Assembly (NCBI GenBank): GCA_010093685.1
Contig: MU006227.1
Coordinates: 498,154-562,153, forward strand
Direction of reading: 5' to 3'
DNA from: Ophiobolus disseminans
Lineage: Eukaryota; Ascomycota; Dothideomycetes; Pleosporales; Phaeosphaeriaceae
DNA: 64,000 bases
Part shown: positions 1-10,866 of the stretch, piece after piece
Layout of the letters: each line of letters begins with the position of its first letter
Numbering within the stretch: the stretch's first letter is position 1
The notes under the pieces: generated by a model
Told to the model about the DNA's origin: nothing
What the model saw: only the letters and a program-made list of their open reading frames with translations
Databases searched by the model: none
Translations under genes and position numbers: made by a program

Positions 1-577
1 ATCTACACAGGGATGGTAGCTGCCCTTCCAATTCGCTTTAAAGTTTTGCTTGCGACATTGTAGGACCCAACTGCTATTGTAATTTGTGCGAGAATTTCAC
101 GCTCTGTCGACATAGAACGTGTGCGTATACATGCAATGTCTTATTCCTACATACCGAAATCCTAGACATCGCGATAAAAGCCTCAATCTTCGGTTATCTA
201 GTTGTTTTAGGCACCAAAGCCCGCCACTTCAGACGACTCGACGCCACTCAGCAGTCACTACTTACCGCTCTTACACCGCCACCAAACTTGCACATGAAAA
301 GTTTCGTTTGATTATCATAGCAATTGACACCGCATCTCCAGTCACATGATGTATAATGAACTGCTTACCTGTTTTCCCCAATAAACTTTGGGCATGGTTT
401 GTTGCCTAATGCCGATAACGGACACGATGTCCTATCAATCACTATTGAACCAGCACTTTGGCGCTTCTGCCTTGGCGGGAACATGATAAGACTCATTTCA
501 CCAGCGCCCGACCTTTTCAAACACACAGCCGTCCGCCACATCAACTTGCCATTCCGGGATCAAATATTCTAACAATC
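1..577. other. Upstream non-coding stretch
   Basis: No open frame here has protein-like composition or a splice-consistent partner. The last part should hold the promoter of the gene starting at 578. I see no repeat or RNA gene in it. Confidence 0.4.
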
Positions 578-1125
578 ATGGCAGAAGCAGGAGAGTATGC
601 CTTGACCCATGCCGCACCAAATAATACCGAGCTAGCACTCCTGACTGCTTTCATCGACCAGCGAATACCCCACGACCTTTTGCGGCACAGGACGCGCATG
701 TTCGAGCTCCTCAGTCAAAACGGGCTGATTGCGCGGTCCATCTTCGAGCAGCGGTTCCTTGCTCGTAAGTCACATAAGATGCTAGCATTGTTACTCTATA
801 CTGATTCCTTACAGGTATACTGTCCATGTATGCCCAGACCATGGCCAACAAAGGACTCGTCGGCACTGATGGAGAGCTCGAGAGTGCGAGCCTCGAGATC
901 CGGGTCGGCAAGCTAAATGGCTACCCATACGTCGCCATTGTTAGCCGCGCCTCAAAGCTCACGGTACTGCGAGGACAGTCGCGATGCACCAAGAATGCAG
1001 CCATGGAGTCTTTCATTGACACAGTGCTCTTGTTGGGAAAGAAGTTCAAGAAGACAGTTGAGTGCCAGCGTGACGAATACAATCTGAGCGAGGCGGAGCG
1101 ACTAGAGGAGCTCAAGAGGAAGTAG
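578..1125 (+). CDS. Small protein of unknown function, cluster family member A
   Basis: Two exons, 578-764 and 815-1125, give 165 aa. The 50-nt intron has GTAAGT and ACAG ends and splits an Arg codon in phase 1. ATG 578 (MAEAGEYAL) was preferred because the frame upstream is opened only by a TTG. I recognise no known domain. The C-terminal half has hydrophobic strands (LEIRV, YVAIV, LTVLRG) followed by a helix containing TKNAAMESF and a charged tail ending EELKRK. The same layout, a hydrophobic strand then Lys/Arg-Gly then Thr..Ala..helix, recurs in neighbours at 1607, 5960, 8861 and 9612, which share the phase-1 intron. There is no signal peptide or membrane segment, so it is probably intracellular. 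The exon model is well supported; function is unknown. Confidence 0.7.
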
Positions 1126-1316
1126 CTACCAGCTGCCTAGGGTTCTTCGCTCACTCGACAAACTGTACGCCTGCCCGTTTCTTCCACTACACACTGGACG
1201 CCAATAAATACTCCTGTATCACCATTTCTCTTTATTCAATCTCATCATCTTCAGCACAACCGCACTGTGCAGAGCTCTTCCTTGTTACACGTGGGTGCCG
1301 CTTCCATCGCTCCTGG

Positions 1317-1342
1317 CCTCGTAAGGGAAGGCCCTTACGAGG
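1317..1342. repeat. Perfect 11-bp inverted repeat with 4-nt loop
   Basis: Arms CCTCGTAAGGG (1317-1327) and CCCTTACGAGG (1332-1342) are exact reverse complements around AAGG. It lies between two convergently non-overlapping plus-strand genes, about 190 bp after the stop of the first and 265 bp before the start of the second. It could be a hairpin, a terminator-proximal element or a binding site for a dimeric protein; nothing in the sequence decides which. Confidence 0.6.
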
Positions 1343-1606
1343 TTGCCCCTCATTTGGAGAAGGCGAAACACGCTCTACGTACAAGAAAGAGGGGTTGAGG
1401 TGTTCTTACAGTTGCGACTACTGGTTCATAGGTCAAGCCGGTACCACGGATCTCCGAACCTTGTCTCACGCAAATTTAATTCACCTAAATACGAGTGAAC
1501 GGCCTGCACGAACGTTATTCTTGTACGCTCACCGTTGCTGTATCGCTAGCACCACCCACTATCACCGATCTAGCGATCTCGTCACCCATCAACCTCCACT
1601 CTCATC

Positions 1607-2369
1607 ATGGACCCCAGCTACGAGACTATCCTCAAACTGCAATCTGAGCTAGAGCCCGACCCACTCGACCCAGATGCTATGGAATCTCTCCTAGATACCT
1701 TCCAAAACCCGTATAATCCAAAAGTTTCCTTTCCTGTGGCAGCTCCCGTCCCGACCAAGGAGGAGATCAGACAGTTTCTGTTCCGCACGGATGACCTCAC
1801 GAGCAATTTGCTCAAAACCACGCTCGTTCAGCGGCAGCTTGGACAAGCTCTCCAGGACGTGCTTAGGCAGCACAGTATGGCGCGCACAGCGCTAGAGCTA
1901 CAGTTTCTCACTAGTAAGTGACGCTACGCCGATCGAAGTGCACCGATGGTTGAGCGACCTATCCTGCATAGCGCACTTCACCTCCCCATGCACATCACTC
2001 CAACAATCTACCAATCTCTACTAACACACTCCAGGAGCCTTCCACATCGCCGCCATCGGCACTCCTAAGCCGTTTGCCAAAGTTCCCCAAACAGTCGCAA
2101 TCCAATTCCTTCCGCCCAACGCGATCGGTACTACCTGGCGGACGGCAGTTCTCGCATATACCGGAGACAAAAAACGACAACCTGGGGCTATGCCAAGGCT
2201 GTTGATGAAGGGCGAGTTGAAGACCTCCGAGGAAGAGGCTGAATGGGCGTTAAAGAAGAAGATGTGGAAATTCACAGATCGGGCTGTACCGGAACTGATG
2301 GACATTTTGGGGAAGCCGTCGATGAGGGAAATCAATAAGGACGTTATCAGAATACTGAAGGAGATATAA
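1607..2369 (+). CDS. Small protein of unknown function, cluster family member B
   Basis: Exons 1607-1913 and 2035-2369 give 213 aa. The 121-nt intron (GTAAGT..CCAG) interrupts an Arg codon in phase 1, directly after FLT, matching the FLA^R junction of the gene at 578. The N-terminal half is acidic and helical (residues about 5-30 and 50-100). The C-terminal half has strands (TVAIQFLPP, TAVLAYTG), then RLLMKGE, then a TSEEEAEWAL helix, so it shares the family layout. It has no known domain, signal peptide or membrane segment. The start ATG is the first in frame and follows a pyrimidine-rich leader. Exon structure is confident; function is unknown. Confidence 0.7.
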
Positions 2370-3462
2370 GAATGAAGCATGCGGTGTCTGGGGTCACTAA
2401 GGTTAGATAGGACTAGGTGAATGCAGTTCACAATGGTATACATGTGAGCTCTCAAGTGCGCTTGAATTCCTGGGGCAACGTGAGAATCGCCTATCATACC
2501 ACTGCACAACCCTTCGTCATAGGCGCTCCACACACACATCGAACCCTTGCATCGTCTATGTGCGATACATCTGTTTAGGAACGACGTTGTTGGCCGCAGT
2601 CCATAATCAGAACGTTTTCGATGGAGGGCCTCAGGATCAATGTCCACCACGGCTCAAGAATCCGACTGCATATATATGTCAATTTTGATGATTCATTGGC
2701 CATCTCTGGGGTCGAATAAGTCGTTTGGAAACCGAGTTACACTATAGGGTGTCATAATTGAGGCTGATTATGTTCAACATCTAGATCTTTTCAAAGATAA
2801 GTCGGAGGAAATCACAGGAGAGCGATTGCATGTCTCGATGGAGGCTTTGGTAGCTTGATGTAGTTAACATAGGGAGGTAAAGGGAATACATGGAACACTG
2901 GCAGGATAAAGAAACCATGTACCAGTGCGAATGTTCAATGGAGAGGGCATGTGACCGAGAATGTAAGACCTGGAGTGACGTAGGCTATCGTTTTTTTATC
3001 TCATCCCCTGCCTAGTGTGTGTAGTGTTTGCCCGCTTGTATGAGCGTTTTGAGACCGCCTTTTCCTGTGGCTTGCAACTGAAATGCAGCTTTTAGAACAT
3101 GTCAGCTCCTGAAAGAGGCATTATGAATGTTAATGGGTCTGATTCTGCTGACATTGCGAGTTTTCCTGTCGAAAGGTTGAGCTCAAACACGCTGCCCATG
3201 TGGTATACCAGGCCCAATGCAGGTAACAGGGCTTGAAGAATGTGAAAACAAATCCCTTGAGAGTGCTCAGAGCCCGTTTTGATGCACTAAGCCCTTCCTG
3301 CGAGAGATTCTGTCTGGAAGATTCTTTCACCTACATCCACCTGTTTGCTAATTCGCGCCTCGATCGTATGTCCCACGTGCTCGCGCGTGTTAGCATCATA
3401 ACATCAACTCTCCCCACAATCGCGCATTCAACTCCCGACTGCAACATTTCGTTTCCACAGCG
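2370..3462. other. Intergenic stretch, nothing recognised
   Basis: About 1.1 kb separates the gene ending at 2369 from the one starting at 3463. Open frames here are short or antisense to the upstream gene. I see no repeat, tRNA or relic. Confidence 0.35.
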
Positions 3463-4557
3463 ATGTCTCAGTCACCTACATCTCCACCGCAACGCAACAC
3501 TGACCAGCCTAACTCGTATACGTTGGCAGAATACCACAAACTCGCAGCCACGGGTCACTTCACTCCCGCAACGTCGGGTCCACCTCAAGCGCCCATGCAT
3601 CCGCAGAACGCAAATGTGCAGGACGCTGGCATACCAGGTTCATGGTTGCCCGCACATCCAGAACAGCGCGCTCAGAACGCTTTGCCCGTAGGGCCTTCAC
3701 CAATGTATGTATACAACTCCAAAAATCCTCCCCCAGCCATCCACATCCCACCACGTGACGCAGCCGCTTTGCCGGTAGCAACGGCAACGGCTTATGTACC
3801 TCCAAGACTGGCTCCAGCTGGAGGTTTCCACACCGCACCACAGGGTATACTGGGCTCGTCAGTCACGACATCGTCTCCATACGTCAACGTGTCTCCAGCT
3901 CCACGCGCGCCCTACTACCCGCCGTTGCGCGCGTCCACAGCCTCCTCCATGTCCAGCGTCTCTCCATACTCTACCGCGCCCCCGACGCCGCAGACGGCAA
4001 CGACGAACTTCCCCAACTTGCAGACGGCAACGGCGAACGTCCCCAACTCGCAAACGCAAGGTCCGATCTATGGAGGTGCCGATGCGCATATGCCCTGGCT
4101 CGCATCCCGCATGCCGCTCATGCAGCCACAGGCAATCCCGCCGAATAGTATTACCTTGGACGGCCTGTGTGATCGAATCACATTCCTCCTGCGCCGCATA
4201 CTGCCCACAGTGTGGACCGCCAACAACCTTACCATGCTTGCCACCTCGCTCGCAAACTCGATCATCTTCCTGGGTCGCAGCGGTCAACTGGGCCCCGACG
4301 GTCTATCTTCTTACTCCGACATCTTTATGGTAATTGGATACGAGGGCAAAGGGCCATGTCGATATCTGGGACTAGCGGTAATGGCGCCGGTGCAGCTGAG
4401 GATCTTGATGAGGACGGGAAGCTACGACGTGAGAGGCAGGGATCCGATGAGGGATAGGGACTGTTTGCAGCATATGAAGGATGGATTTCATAATGTTGCT
4501 ATGGATCAGTGGAAGACTGTTCAGGAAAGCATCAACAAGAGCCGTAGACTGCGCTGA
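3463..4557 (+). CDS. Pro/Ser/Thr-rich protein of unknown function
   Basis: A single exon of 364 aa. Residues 1 to about 220 are low-complexity and rich in Pro, Ser, Thr and Ala, with a short internal repeat around residues 176-196 (PQTATTNFPNLQTATANVP). Residues 225-360 look globular, with a helical stretch near DRITFLLRRILPTVW, a hydrophobic segment near NLTMLATSLANSIIFLG and a basic tail SRRLR. No signal peptide and no recognised domain. The architecture, a disordered N-terminus joined to a small folded domain, is common in lineage-specific fungal genes. A distant tie to the neighbouring small-protein family is possible (LRILMRTG then a helix) but weak. Confidence 0.6.
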   Translation: MSQSPTSPPQRNTDQPNSYTLAEYHKLAATGHFTPATSGPPQAPMHPQNANVQDAGIPGSWLPAHPEQRAQNALPVGPSPMYVYNSKNPPPAIHIPPRDAAALPVATATAYVPPRLAPAGGFHTAPQGILGSSVTTSSPYVNVSPAPRAPYYPPLRASTASSMSSVSPYSTAPPTPQTATTNFPNLQTATANVPNSQTQGPIYGGADAHMPWLASRMPLMQPQAIPPNSITLDGLCDRITFLLRRILPTVWTANNLTMLATSLANSIIFLGRSGQLGPDGLSSYSDIFMVIGYEGKGPCRYLGLAVMAPVQLRILMRTGSYDVRGRDPMRDRDCLQHMKDGFHNVAMDQWKTVQESINKSRRLR

Positions 4558-5043
4558 GCGGTTGCGTGGGGGGGAGAGCGAGCGCGGGGACGGAATGAGC
4601 AAGGAGTAATGGGCATGACGTGAGAAGCATGGGATAATGGGCGGGAAGGGGTTGAGTCACCGAACGAGGTGAGATGCGACAACGAGGAGATAACGAAAAA
4701 TTAATACAGATACTGAATCTATACTCCCTTTACCCTGCGCGAATGTCCGGTGGTGATGTTCACCTGTAATTGCTCATGCTCCGTGTTAATCTTTTGGACA
4801 TACTACACCCCTTGTCGTCAACACTGAGTACTCAGTCACTCGAGCACCTTACTGACCATCAGGGCTCATGAGCAGAGGACGTGAGTTCACCTGAACCCTG
4901 CCCGTCGGGAGTAGAAGCTTCTGGATTGGTGATTCTGGCTGCAAAGTAAGAGAGTCTAGGCGCTGCCTCCAAAGAGCTCATGTACCCACCCTTATCCTAG
5001 CAACCTCATCAATCACAAGCACCATAACCAGCTCAATGACACT
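4558..5043. other. Intergenic stretch, nothing recognised
   Basis: About 490 bp between two plus-strand genes, with no protein-like frame. It presumably holds the terminator of one and the promoter of the next. Confidence 0.35.
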
Positions 5044-5688
5044 ATGGCTCACTCAACCTCCATGATTTCCGACATGAGGGCGCTCGAAGAAGGCCTCTAC
5101 ATCCTCTACCAAAACATCTCTTCGACAATATCATTCAACTTCGACTACCCTGTCTCGGAAGAAGACCTTCGCATGGCCACCAAAGGCCTTATGGCCTACC
5201 TCGCTCACTACATCGCACGCAACAAGCGTCGCGCAAACACGCCACCTTTTGCCGAAAACTTGGAGTTCCACGTTCTACGCACACGCAACCTGGATGAAGA
5301 TACCATCAATGACGACGGCACATGGACTAAAGGCGATAAAGAATGGTACTATCTCGTACTCTCAGAATCGGAAGGTGGAATCGGCAGTGGCGGTGACATG
5401 CAGATCATAGCCGAAGGCTGGCTACGCAAAGAGAAAGCCGAGTTGCTGGATGGATTCCGCGAGATGGTGGAGAGCCAGAATGCGAAATGGGAGATGCAGG
5501 ACGAGGTGATGGACGAGAAGCGGTTGGAGAAGAAGAGACTGGAGGCAGAGATCGCGAAGAAGGAGATTGATGAGATGGAAAAGAAGGCAAGTAGGAAGAG
5601 GAAGGCGGCGGGAAAAAAGGGAAAGAAGAAGAAGAAGAAGATCAAGGTGCAGGAGTTGGTGGATAAGGAGGACTTGGAGGATGAGTGA
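5044..5688 (+). CDS. Lys-rich coiled-coil protein, possible family member C
   Basis: A single exon of 214 aa starting at ATG 5044. Residues 1-140 look folded. They include a strand EWYYLVLSESEGG, a second strand MQIIAEGW and the helix KAELLDGFREMVE, the order seen in the neighbouring small-protein family. Residues 140-190 are a strongly charged predicted coiled coil (KRLEKKRLEAEIAKKEIDEM). Residues 183-205 are a very basic run (KRKAAGKKGKKKKKKIK) that looks like a nuclear or nucleolar localisation signal. No catalytic motif is visible. A nuclear or nucleic-acid-related role is inference from the basic tail only. Confidence 0.65.
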   Translation: MAHSTSMISDMRALEEGLYILYQNISSTISFNFDYPVSEEDLRMATKGLMAYLAHYIARNKRRANTPPFAENLEFHVLRTRNLDEDTINDDGTWTKGDKEWYYLVLSESEGGIGSGGDMQIIAEGWLRKEKAELLDGFREMVESQNAKWEMQDEVMDEKRLEKKRLEAEIAKKEIDEMEKKASRKRKAAGKKGKKKKKKIKVQELVDKEDLEDE

Positions 5689-5959
5689 GAAGGGATAACG
5701 GGGAATGAGTGACCACACGAAAGCCAACCAGCCAGGAGATTAGTGTAGAACTTTCCATCTCACTCGCCGGGGTTTGGTAATCAGGTTTGGGGTTTGATGC
5801 TTGCCCAATTGCCTATTTGCCGCCTGATCCAAGCAAGCAATCGAGTAAGGGTGGATATATAGGCGCAGCTATCGATGTTCTTTTCCAGTACCATACACTA
5901 CCCTGGTACTTTTCTGACGATCAGCAAGTGAAAGCAACAACTCCCAGAATTCCGCGCCT

Positions 5960-6392
5960 ATGGACAACGATCCCTACTTCATCCGTTTCGACGACCTGCT
6001 TCTCAAAGGCACAGACATACCCAGGACTCAAGCGACATTGTTAGCACGTAAGTCCAGCCCATTAGTCCAACTGCTCCTTGCATTCGTTCCTTGTCTTTCA
6101 TTGAATACTCGCTTACATATCAGGCAATCTCACGATCTTGCTACACACCTACCAAGCCGAGAAGCACAGGGCGAGCTTCAACCCCGTAGATCTAGCCCTC
6201 ATCTCATGTCGCGCAACCAACAAGGTTAAATGGCTCATCGCCCTCGTGGAGTCGAAGGGAGCAGAGACGGAGGTCCTGATCAAGGGCGACCCACACTCAA
6301 CGAGAGATGGGGCTGTTGACGGGTTCAGAACGAGAGTGGAGTATTTGCTTTGGATGCGAGTTGGGAAGGAGGATGCGGGGTGGATTACGTGA
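5960..6392 (+). CDS. Small protein of unknown function, cluster family member D
   Basis: Exons 5960-6047 and 6124-6392 give 118 aa. The 76-nt intron (GTAAGT..TCAG) splits an Arg codon in phase 1 after TLLA, as in the genes at 578 and 1607. Exon 2 carries the family layout: strand KWLIALVES, strand EVLIKGD, then STRDGAVDGFRTRVEYLL. This is the shortest and clearest copy. It has no signal peptide, membrane segment or known domain. The earlier in-frame ATG set at 5787 is in another frame, so ATG 5960 was chosen. Confidence 0.7.
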
Positions 6393-6753
6393 AAAAAACG
6401 GCGAGACAGGTGGTATTGTGTGTGTAGTCGAATGAGCGAAGACCTCGGGATGCTTGGAACCCATCAGATCTGCCGTGGAGAAGTTTGGTGATGCATGCGA
6501 TGGTGTTGATGCCTGCCGTGTTGTTGAAGCCGGCTGCCTTCGCTACATTTGTGGACCGTGGTGTGCCGATTGGCGCGCTCGTAAAAGCACGTGATTTGTA
6601 TTAGCGCTAACGGATCCTTCTGGGTTTAGCCGGCCGCCTTCACACAGACGTCAACGCGCCCTGACTCGGCGATCGACTTCACACATACACGCCAACGTCG
6701 CCTATCATGTCTTCATCACGATTGTTCACACTTTGCATAAGCTTCCAAGAGAA

Positions 6754-8475
6754 ATGCTCGGGCACCAACGAACGCGCCGCAGCGGAGCTAAGGTGAAGAC
6801 GGGATGCAAGACTTGCAAGTATGTCAGCCATGAACTCATGACTCTGGTTCTAGCTTAGCTATAATTCATCAACGGCTCACAGCTTCTAGAATACGCCGAG
6901 TGAAGTGCGACGAGCTAAGACCTCACTGCAGAAGGTACGCGCAATTGCCGCTATATGCTGGAGCAACGTCTCTAATCCAGACTTCACAGATGTACCAGTA
7001 CTGGCCGCCAATGTGACGGCTACCCGAGTCCTAAAGAGGAGTTCCAGATTCAAACTTGGGGCTCTAGCCAACCATGCCGTCTGCAGAGTGCCATATCCAT
7101 GCTGTCCGGTTTCGGTAGTGGCATCCGCTATCTGGAGTTCTATCACCACTGCGCCCGGCCCGTCTTATCTAGCAGTTTTGACCGTGAATTCTGGTCTCGC
7201 ATCACGCTTCAGATGGCCTACTCCGAACCAGCTGTACGTCACGCCCTGATAGCATTAGGATATCTCCACAGCACAGAAACTGGCCGCATGAAGGACGCTC
7301 GAGCGAAGTCTGCAAGTCTCTACGAAAGCAAGACCCTTCTATACCATTACAATAAGTCTGTAAGAAGCCTCGTGGATCGCATCGACGAAGCCAGCTATAA
7401 ACCTGAGATTGCGCTGGTAACCTGCTTACTCTTTGTATGTATGGAATATCTCCGCGGTAATTATCATGCTGCCTTCACTCATCTCACTGGTGGTTTCAAA
7501 ATTCTCTCGGGACGCACTGCAGACATACGGCAAGACTCTCCTTTCTCATCGCCTTCGAGCACTTCCGAAGCGCCAATTACAGGATCAAACCTTTACCAAA
7601 GTAATCTTATCGATGAGGAGCTTCGGCCAATCTTTGTACGAGCGATGGCATCTGCCATGATGTATGGTGTGAATGTAGATTCCACCTTTGGGATTCCCGA
7701 ACCGTCACTCGAAGTTCTTCGATCATTACGCCTTGCGAGCATTCGCGAAGCTCAACTGTCTGCTCACGAACTCCGCAACCAGTCCATCCTTATGGTTCGA
7801 GACTTGAGTCGAAAGATTCTTCGAGAGGAAGCTATACTGCCCGAAGACCTTACAAACCAGGCTTATATGATCCAATGCCAGCGCGCATGGCATGAGGCAC
7901 TCGACAATTTCACTAGGACGCGTCAGTTATCTGATGCAGATCAGGTCGCAGTTAGCGAATTGATGACGCACTACCATGCCGTGCATATCTGGACGGCTTG
8001 CGCTGCAGACATCAGTCAAATGCCATTCGACAAACATCTCGAGGGCTTCCAGTCCATACTCAGACACGCAGAGCTAGCCCTGAACTCGGCGGACCTCAAC
8101 ATTACTCAATCTGCTGCGAGGTTTACCTTCGAGATTTCCCTCATCCCGGCCGTGTATTTCGTCGGCACCCGCTGCCGTTGCCCGACTACCCGTCGCAAAG
8201 CTGTTGCGCTTCTTGCTAGGAACCCACCACGAGAGGGCATGTGGGATGCGGAGCAACATGTCATAGTCACCAATCGTGTGATCGAGATGGAAGAAGAAGA
8301 GCTCGACCCGGTGACTGGTTGGCCTGTGGAACAAACAAGACTTTGGAGTAGTGTGATTGAAGCGAACATGGATAGCAAGGGTGGCTTTTGGGCCCACTTC
8401 TTGCCATCGCGATGGATGCACGAAAAGCATCCAGATGGCAGCCAAAAGCTGCTGCAAGAGTTTTTTGTTGTGTAG
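6754..8475 (+). CDS. Zn2Cys6 fungal transcription factor
   Basis: Exons 6754-6818, 6890-6934 and 6990-8475 give 531 aa. Splicing restores a complete binuclear zinc cluster: Cys18, 21, 28, 35, 38 and 45 with the standard CX2CX6CX6CX2CX6C spacing and the usual RRVKCDE core. Both short introns (71 and 55 nt) fall inside the zinc cluster. The remaining ~480 residues are a helical regulatory region of the fungal-specific type (PAVRHALIALGYLHS, TCLLFVCMEYLRGN, HLTGGFKIL), resembling the Fungal_trans_2/DUF3468 group. It should bind DNA as a nuclear regulator of metabolism. Its targets cannot be read from the sequence, and its neighbours are unknown small proteins, so there is no obvious cluster to control. 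Confidence 0.9.
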
Positions 8476-8860
8476 AATCGGGATTTGACTTTGACCTCTT
8501 CGTCGACGTATCAAACGCAAAGTCTCCAGTCTTAGTGAGCCACGACACCCTGCACGCCACCTTCAACTTTATCGAACATCAACTCAGCGCATCTAATGAG
8601 TTGAATTCGGGCGCTTGCTCCATGAAGCGGTTGCAAACTACGTGAGGAAAGACCGCGCGTGCATGTCTCGCCGAACGGCAGGCTTGGGCGATCGAATGGT
8701 TACTTCCTGCGCACAGCTAGCGCGAGCGCAAAACGCCAGTTCATCAGCGCGACCGCCCTGGACCTCTTGGGACCACATCATTCTAGAGTCATTCCACCAC
8801 CCAGCATTATCATCAGCTCCCACGCACAACGACTTCGTTTCCTCCAATCTTGATATAACT
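8476..8860. other. Intergenic stretch, nothing recognised
   Basis: 385 bp between the regulator and the next small gene. It probably holds terminator and promoter; no element was identified. Confidence 0.35.
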
Positions 8861-9357
8861 ATGCCTTGTACTTACAAGCCCCGCCTTCGCGACCATCTGT
8901 CAAAGTACTTAGTGCCTCTGCCCATTATCGGTGCTGCAGAAACGATGCTCTTCCTCGGTAAGCAGTGTCCACCTTTGAAGGTGACCAATACCAACTAAAG
9001 CTACCAGACAACCTCGAATTCCTACTGAAGAACCCACGCAAGAACGAATCCGATCAGTGGCACTTGTGCAGACCTGTATTCGACGAAACGCTATCGTTCG
9101 ATTCCAGGAACCCCGACGACTTCTACAAAGTCGAGCTCATCATGGAGGACTTGTCCAAGCGTGACCCGGAGGCGAAGGAGGAGGAATTTCAGGCACGAAT
9201 CACGATGTGTAAACAGCCTTGGCTGAAGGGGCCCTCTGCCGACACACAAACGTTCGCATTGAAGGGACTGTATGAGGCGACCAATAACATGGCGGAGGAA
9301 TTTGGACGGGGAAAGAAGTGGTACACCACGGAAGATCCGACCTTTCCGGTGGAATAG
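8861..9357 (+). CDS. Small protein of unknown function, cluster family member E
   Basis: Exons 8861-8957 and 9008-9357 give 148 aa. The 50-nt intron (GTAAGC..CCAG) is in phase 1 after LFL, here splitting an Asp codon. Without splicing the first exon runs into a stop almost at once, while splicing joins two clean frames. The C-terminal part has the family layout: EFQARITMC, then WLKGPSADTQTFALKGLYEA, then NNMAEEFG. It has no known domain, secretion signal or membrane segment. The start is the ATG that follows the CT-rich leader. Confidence 0.7.
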
Positions 9358-9611
9358 GGCACGAAATGTTGGGGGCATCTGCAGCACTGGGAGCATGGAG
9401 TTTTGACTAGAAGGATGGGTGCAGCACTGTGCAAAAAATGCAATTCTGAAGCGCTGCTTGGGTTTACATGATCATCAGAGTTGTTTCACTATCATGACAT
9501 ATGATGCAAGTGAAGCGATGAAATTTTCCAAAAGTTGACAACTCGTTGATCGAACGTGGAGCAATTGACCACACTGAATCGCAGAACGCGAGTCGATGAT
9601 GGCATATGTTG

Positions 9612-10079
9612 TCAACAGTCATTACCTCGCTCCTCCCACTCCCTGGCCATCCCATTAATCTCCCCCATCATACTCCTCAAAGCCTCAACTGTCGTTCCCC
9701 TCAGTCCACCCCGCACAACCCTCCCATGATTCAGAATCATAAACTCAGCGACATACCCATCAAACAGAACTGAACTGGGCTGTCCCGGTATATGCCCCTC
9801 CATAGTGATTATGATGCAGGAATCACACTGCTTTTTGTCGTTGGGATCGAAGCCCGGGCACTTGGCGGCGAGGAATGCGGGCTGGCAGAAGAGGTAGTCA
9901 ATGCTTCCTGGAGTAGAATTTTAGTGGATGTACCGTGTGTTTCGTGCGTACGTACGTCGAAATGGGTAGTATTCGTCGGGAGTGAGTGTTGGTAAGCTGT
10001 ATAGCCTTTTGTCTGTTAGGATGTTGTCGATGGCGTGGATGAGGTGGCCTAGAATGATGCGGTCGTTTTCCCGTGCCAT
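9612..10079 (-). CDS. Small protein of unknown function, cluster family member H (opposite strand)
   Basis: Reading from 10079 down, exon 1 is 10079-9956 and exon 2 is 9907-9612, giving 139 aa. The 48-nt intron (GTACGT..CCAG, CTAAA near its end) splits an Arg codon in phase 1 after YPFR. This is the same phase and residue type as in the plus-strand members. Exon 2 ends with the family signature RGGLRGTTVEALRSMMGEI then AREWEE. Four Cys (FCQPAFLAAKC, QCDSC) might form a metal or disulphide site. Start ATG 10079 (MARENDRII) is the only ATG in frame. Confidence 0.65.
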
Positions 10080-10866
10080 GGCTTGTGCTGTGTATTTGTG
10101 TATTAATGATGAGTAGAAGCACTGAGGTGTGGAGCTATGTATAAGATGAGTGAGAGCCGGTCGTTGAGGGGTCGAAGAAGGAAGGTGTCTTGATTGTGGG
10201 TTAGTCACGTGGCAGGTGCTTGCTCTTTCTGTATGTCTTTCTCATGCGTGTGTGCACTTACCTATCGACGATAAACAAGTACCACGCTTCGCACTTTGTA
10301 GTATCGCAGTTGATGTATAAGGATGTGGAGAGCGAAGATAGAATAGTAGGGTAGGGTGTTCTACATGGGTGTGGAATGGGTAGGAAAGAAATTGCGGAAG
10401 GAGATGTGAGTACAATAATACTCAAGGCTGCGTTGAGATGTTTGAAACTGTGAGTGACTTACACGATGCTCAAAAAGAGAACCGGTTTGCCTGTAGCAAT
10501 GAAGCCCTCGAAATCATTGCTTGCACTGCGTACTTCTGCGACAATGTCATTTCTACGCTGAAGGCTCCGCACATCTCGCGTTTGATCTCACGGATATCGA
10601 GGGTGAGTGCGACTAATTTTGCCCCCTCACTACATTGATAGCGCAATAAACGCACTAACTCCACCTTGAATGCTGCTCAAGTGAGCGCTGGCAATAAAAG
10701 CGTTGCGTGAAAGCTGCCTTAACGGGTCAACAGTGAGAGACGGTAGTGAGAGACGGTGTCCTCAAGCTACGAAAACTCTTCCATTAATCGTACACCTTCC
10801 ACGTCTTCTTCTCTTCACCCTGCTCCTCTCCAACAACGCACTCAGCCCAAGCAAGCACCATCAAGC
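10080..10866. other. Intergenic stretch between divergent small genes
   Basis: About 790 bp. Weak frames on both strands open only with GTG or TTG and lack protein-like composition. It serves as the shared upstream region of the genes at 10079 (minus) and 10867 (plus). Confidence 0.35.

Noticed and set aside
2021..2650. 209-codon minus-strand frame
   Set aside because: It lies antisense to the second exon of the gene at 1607 and its downstream part has no protein-like character.
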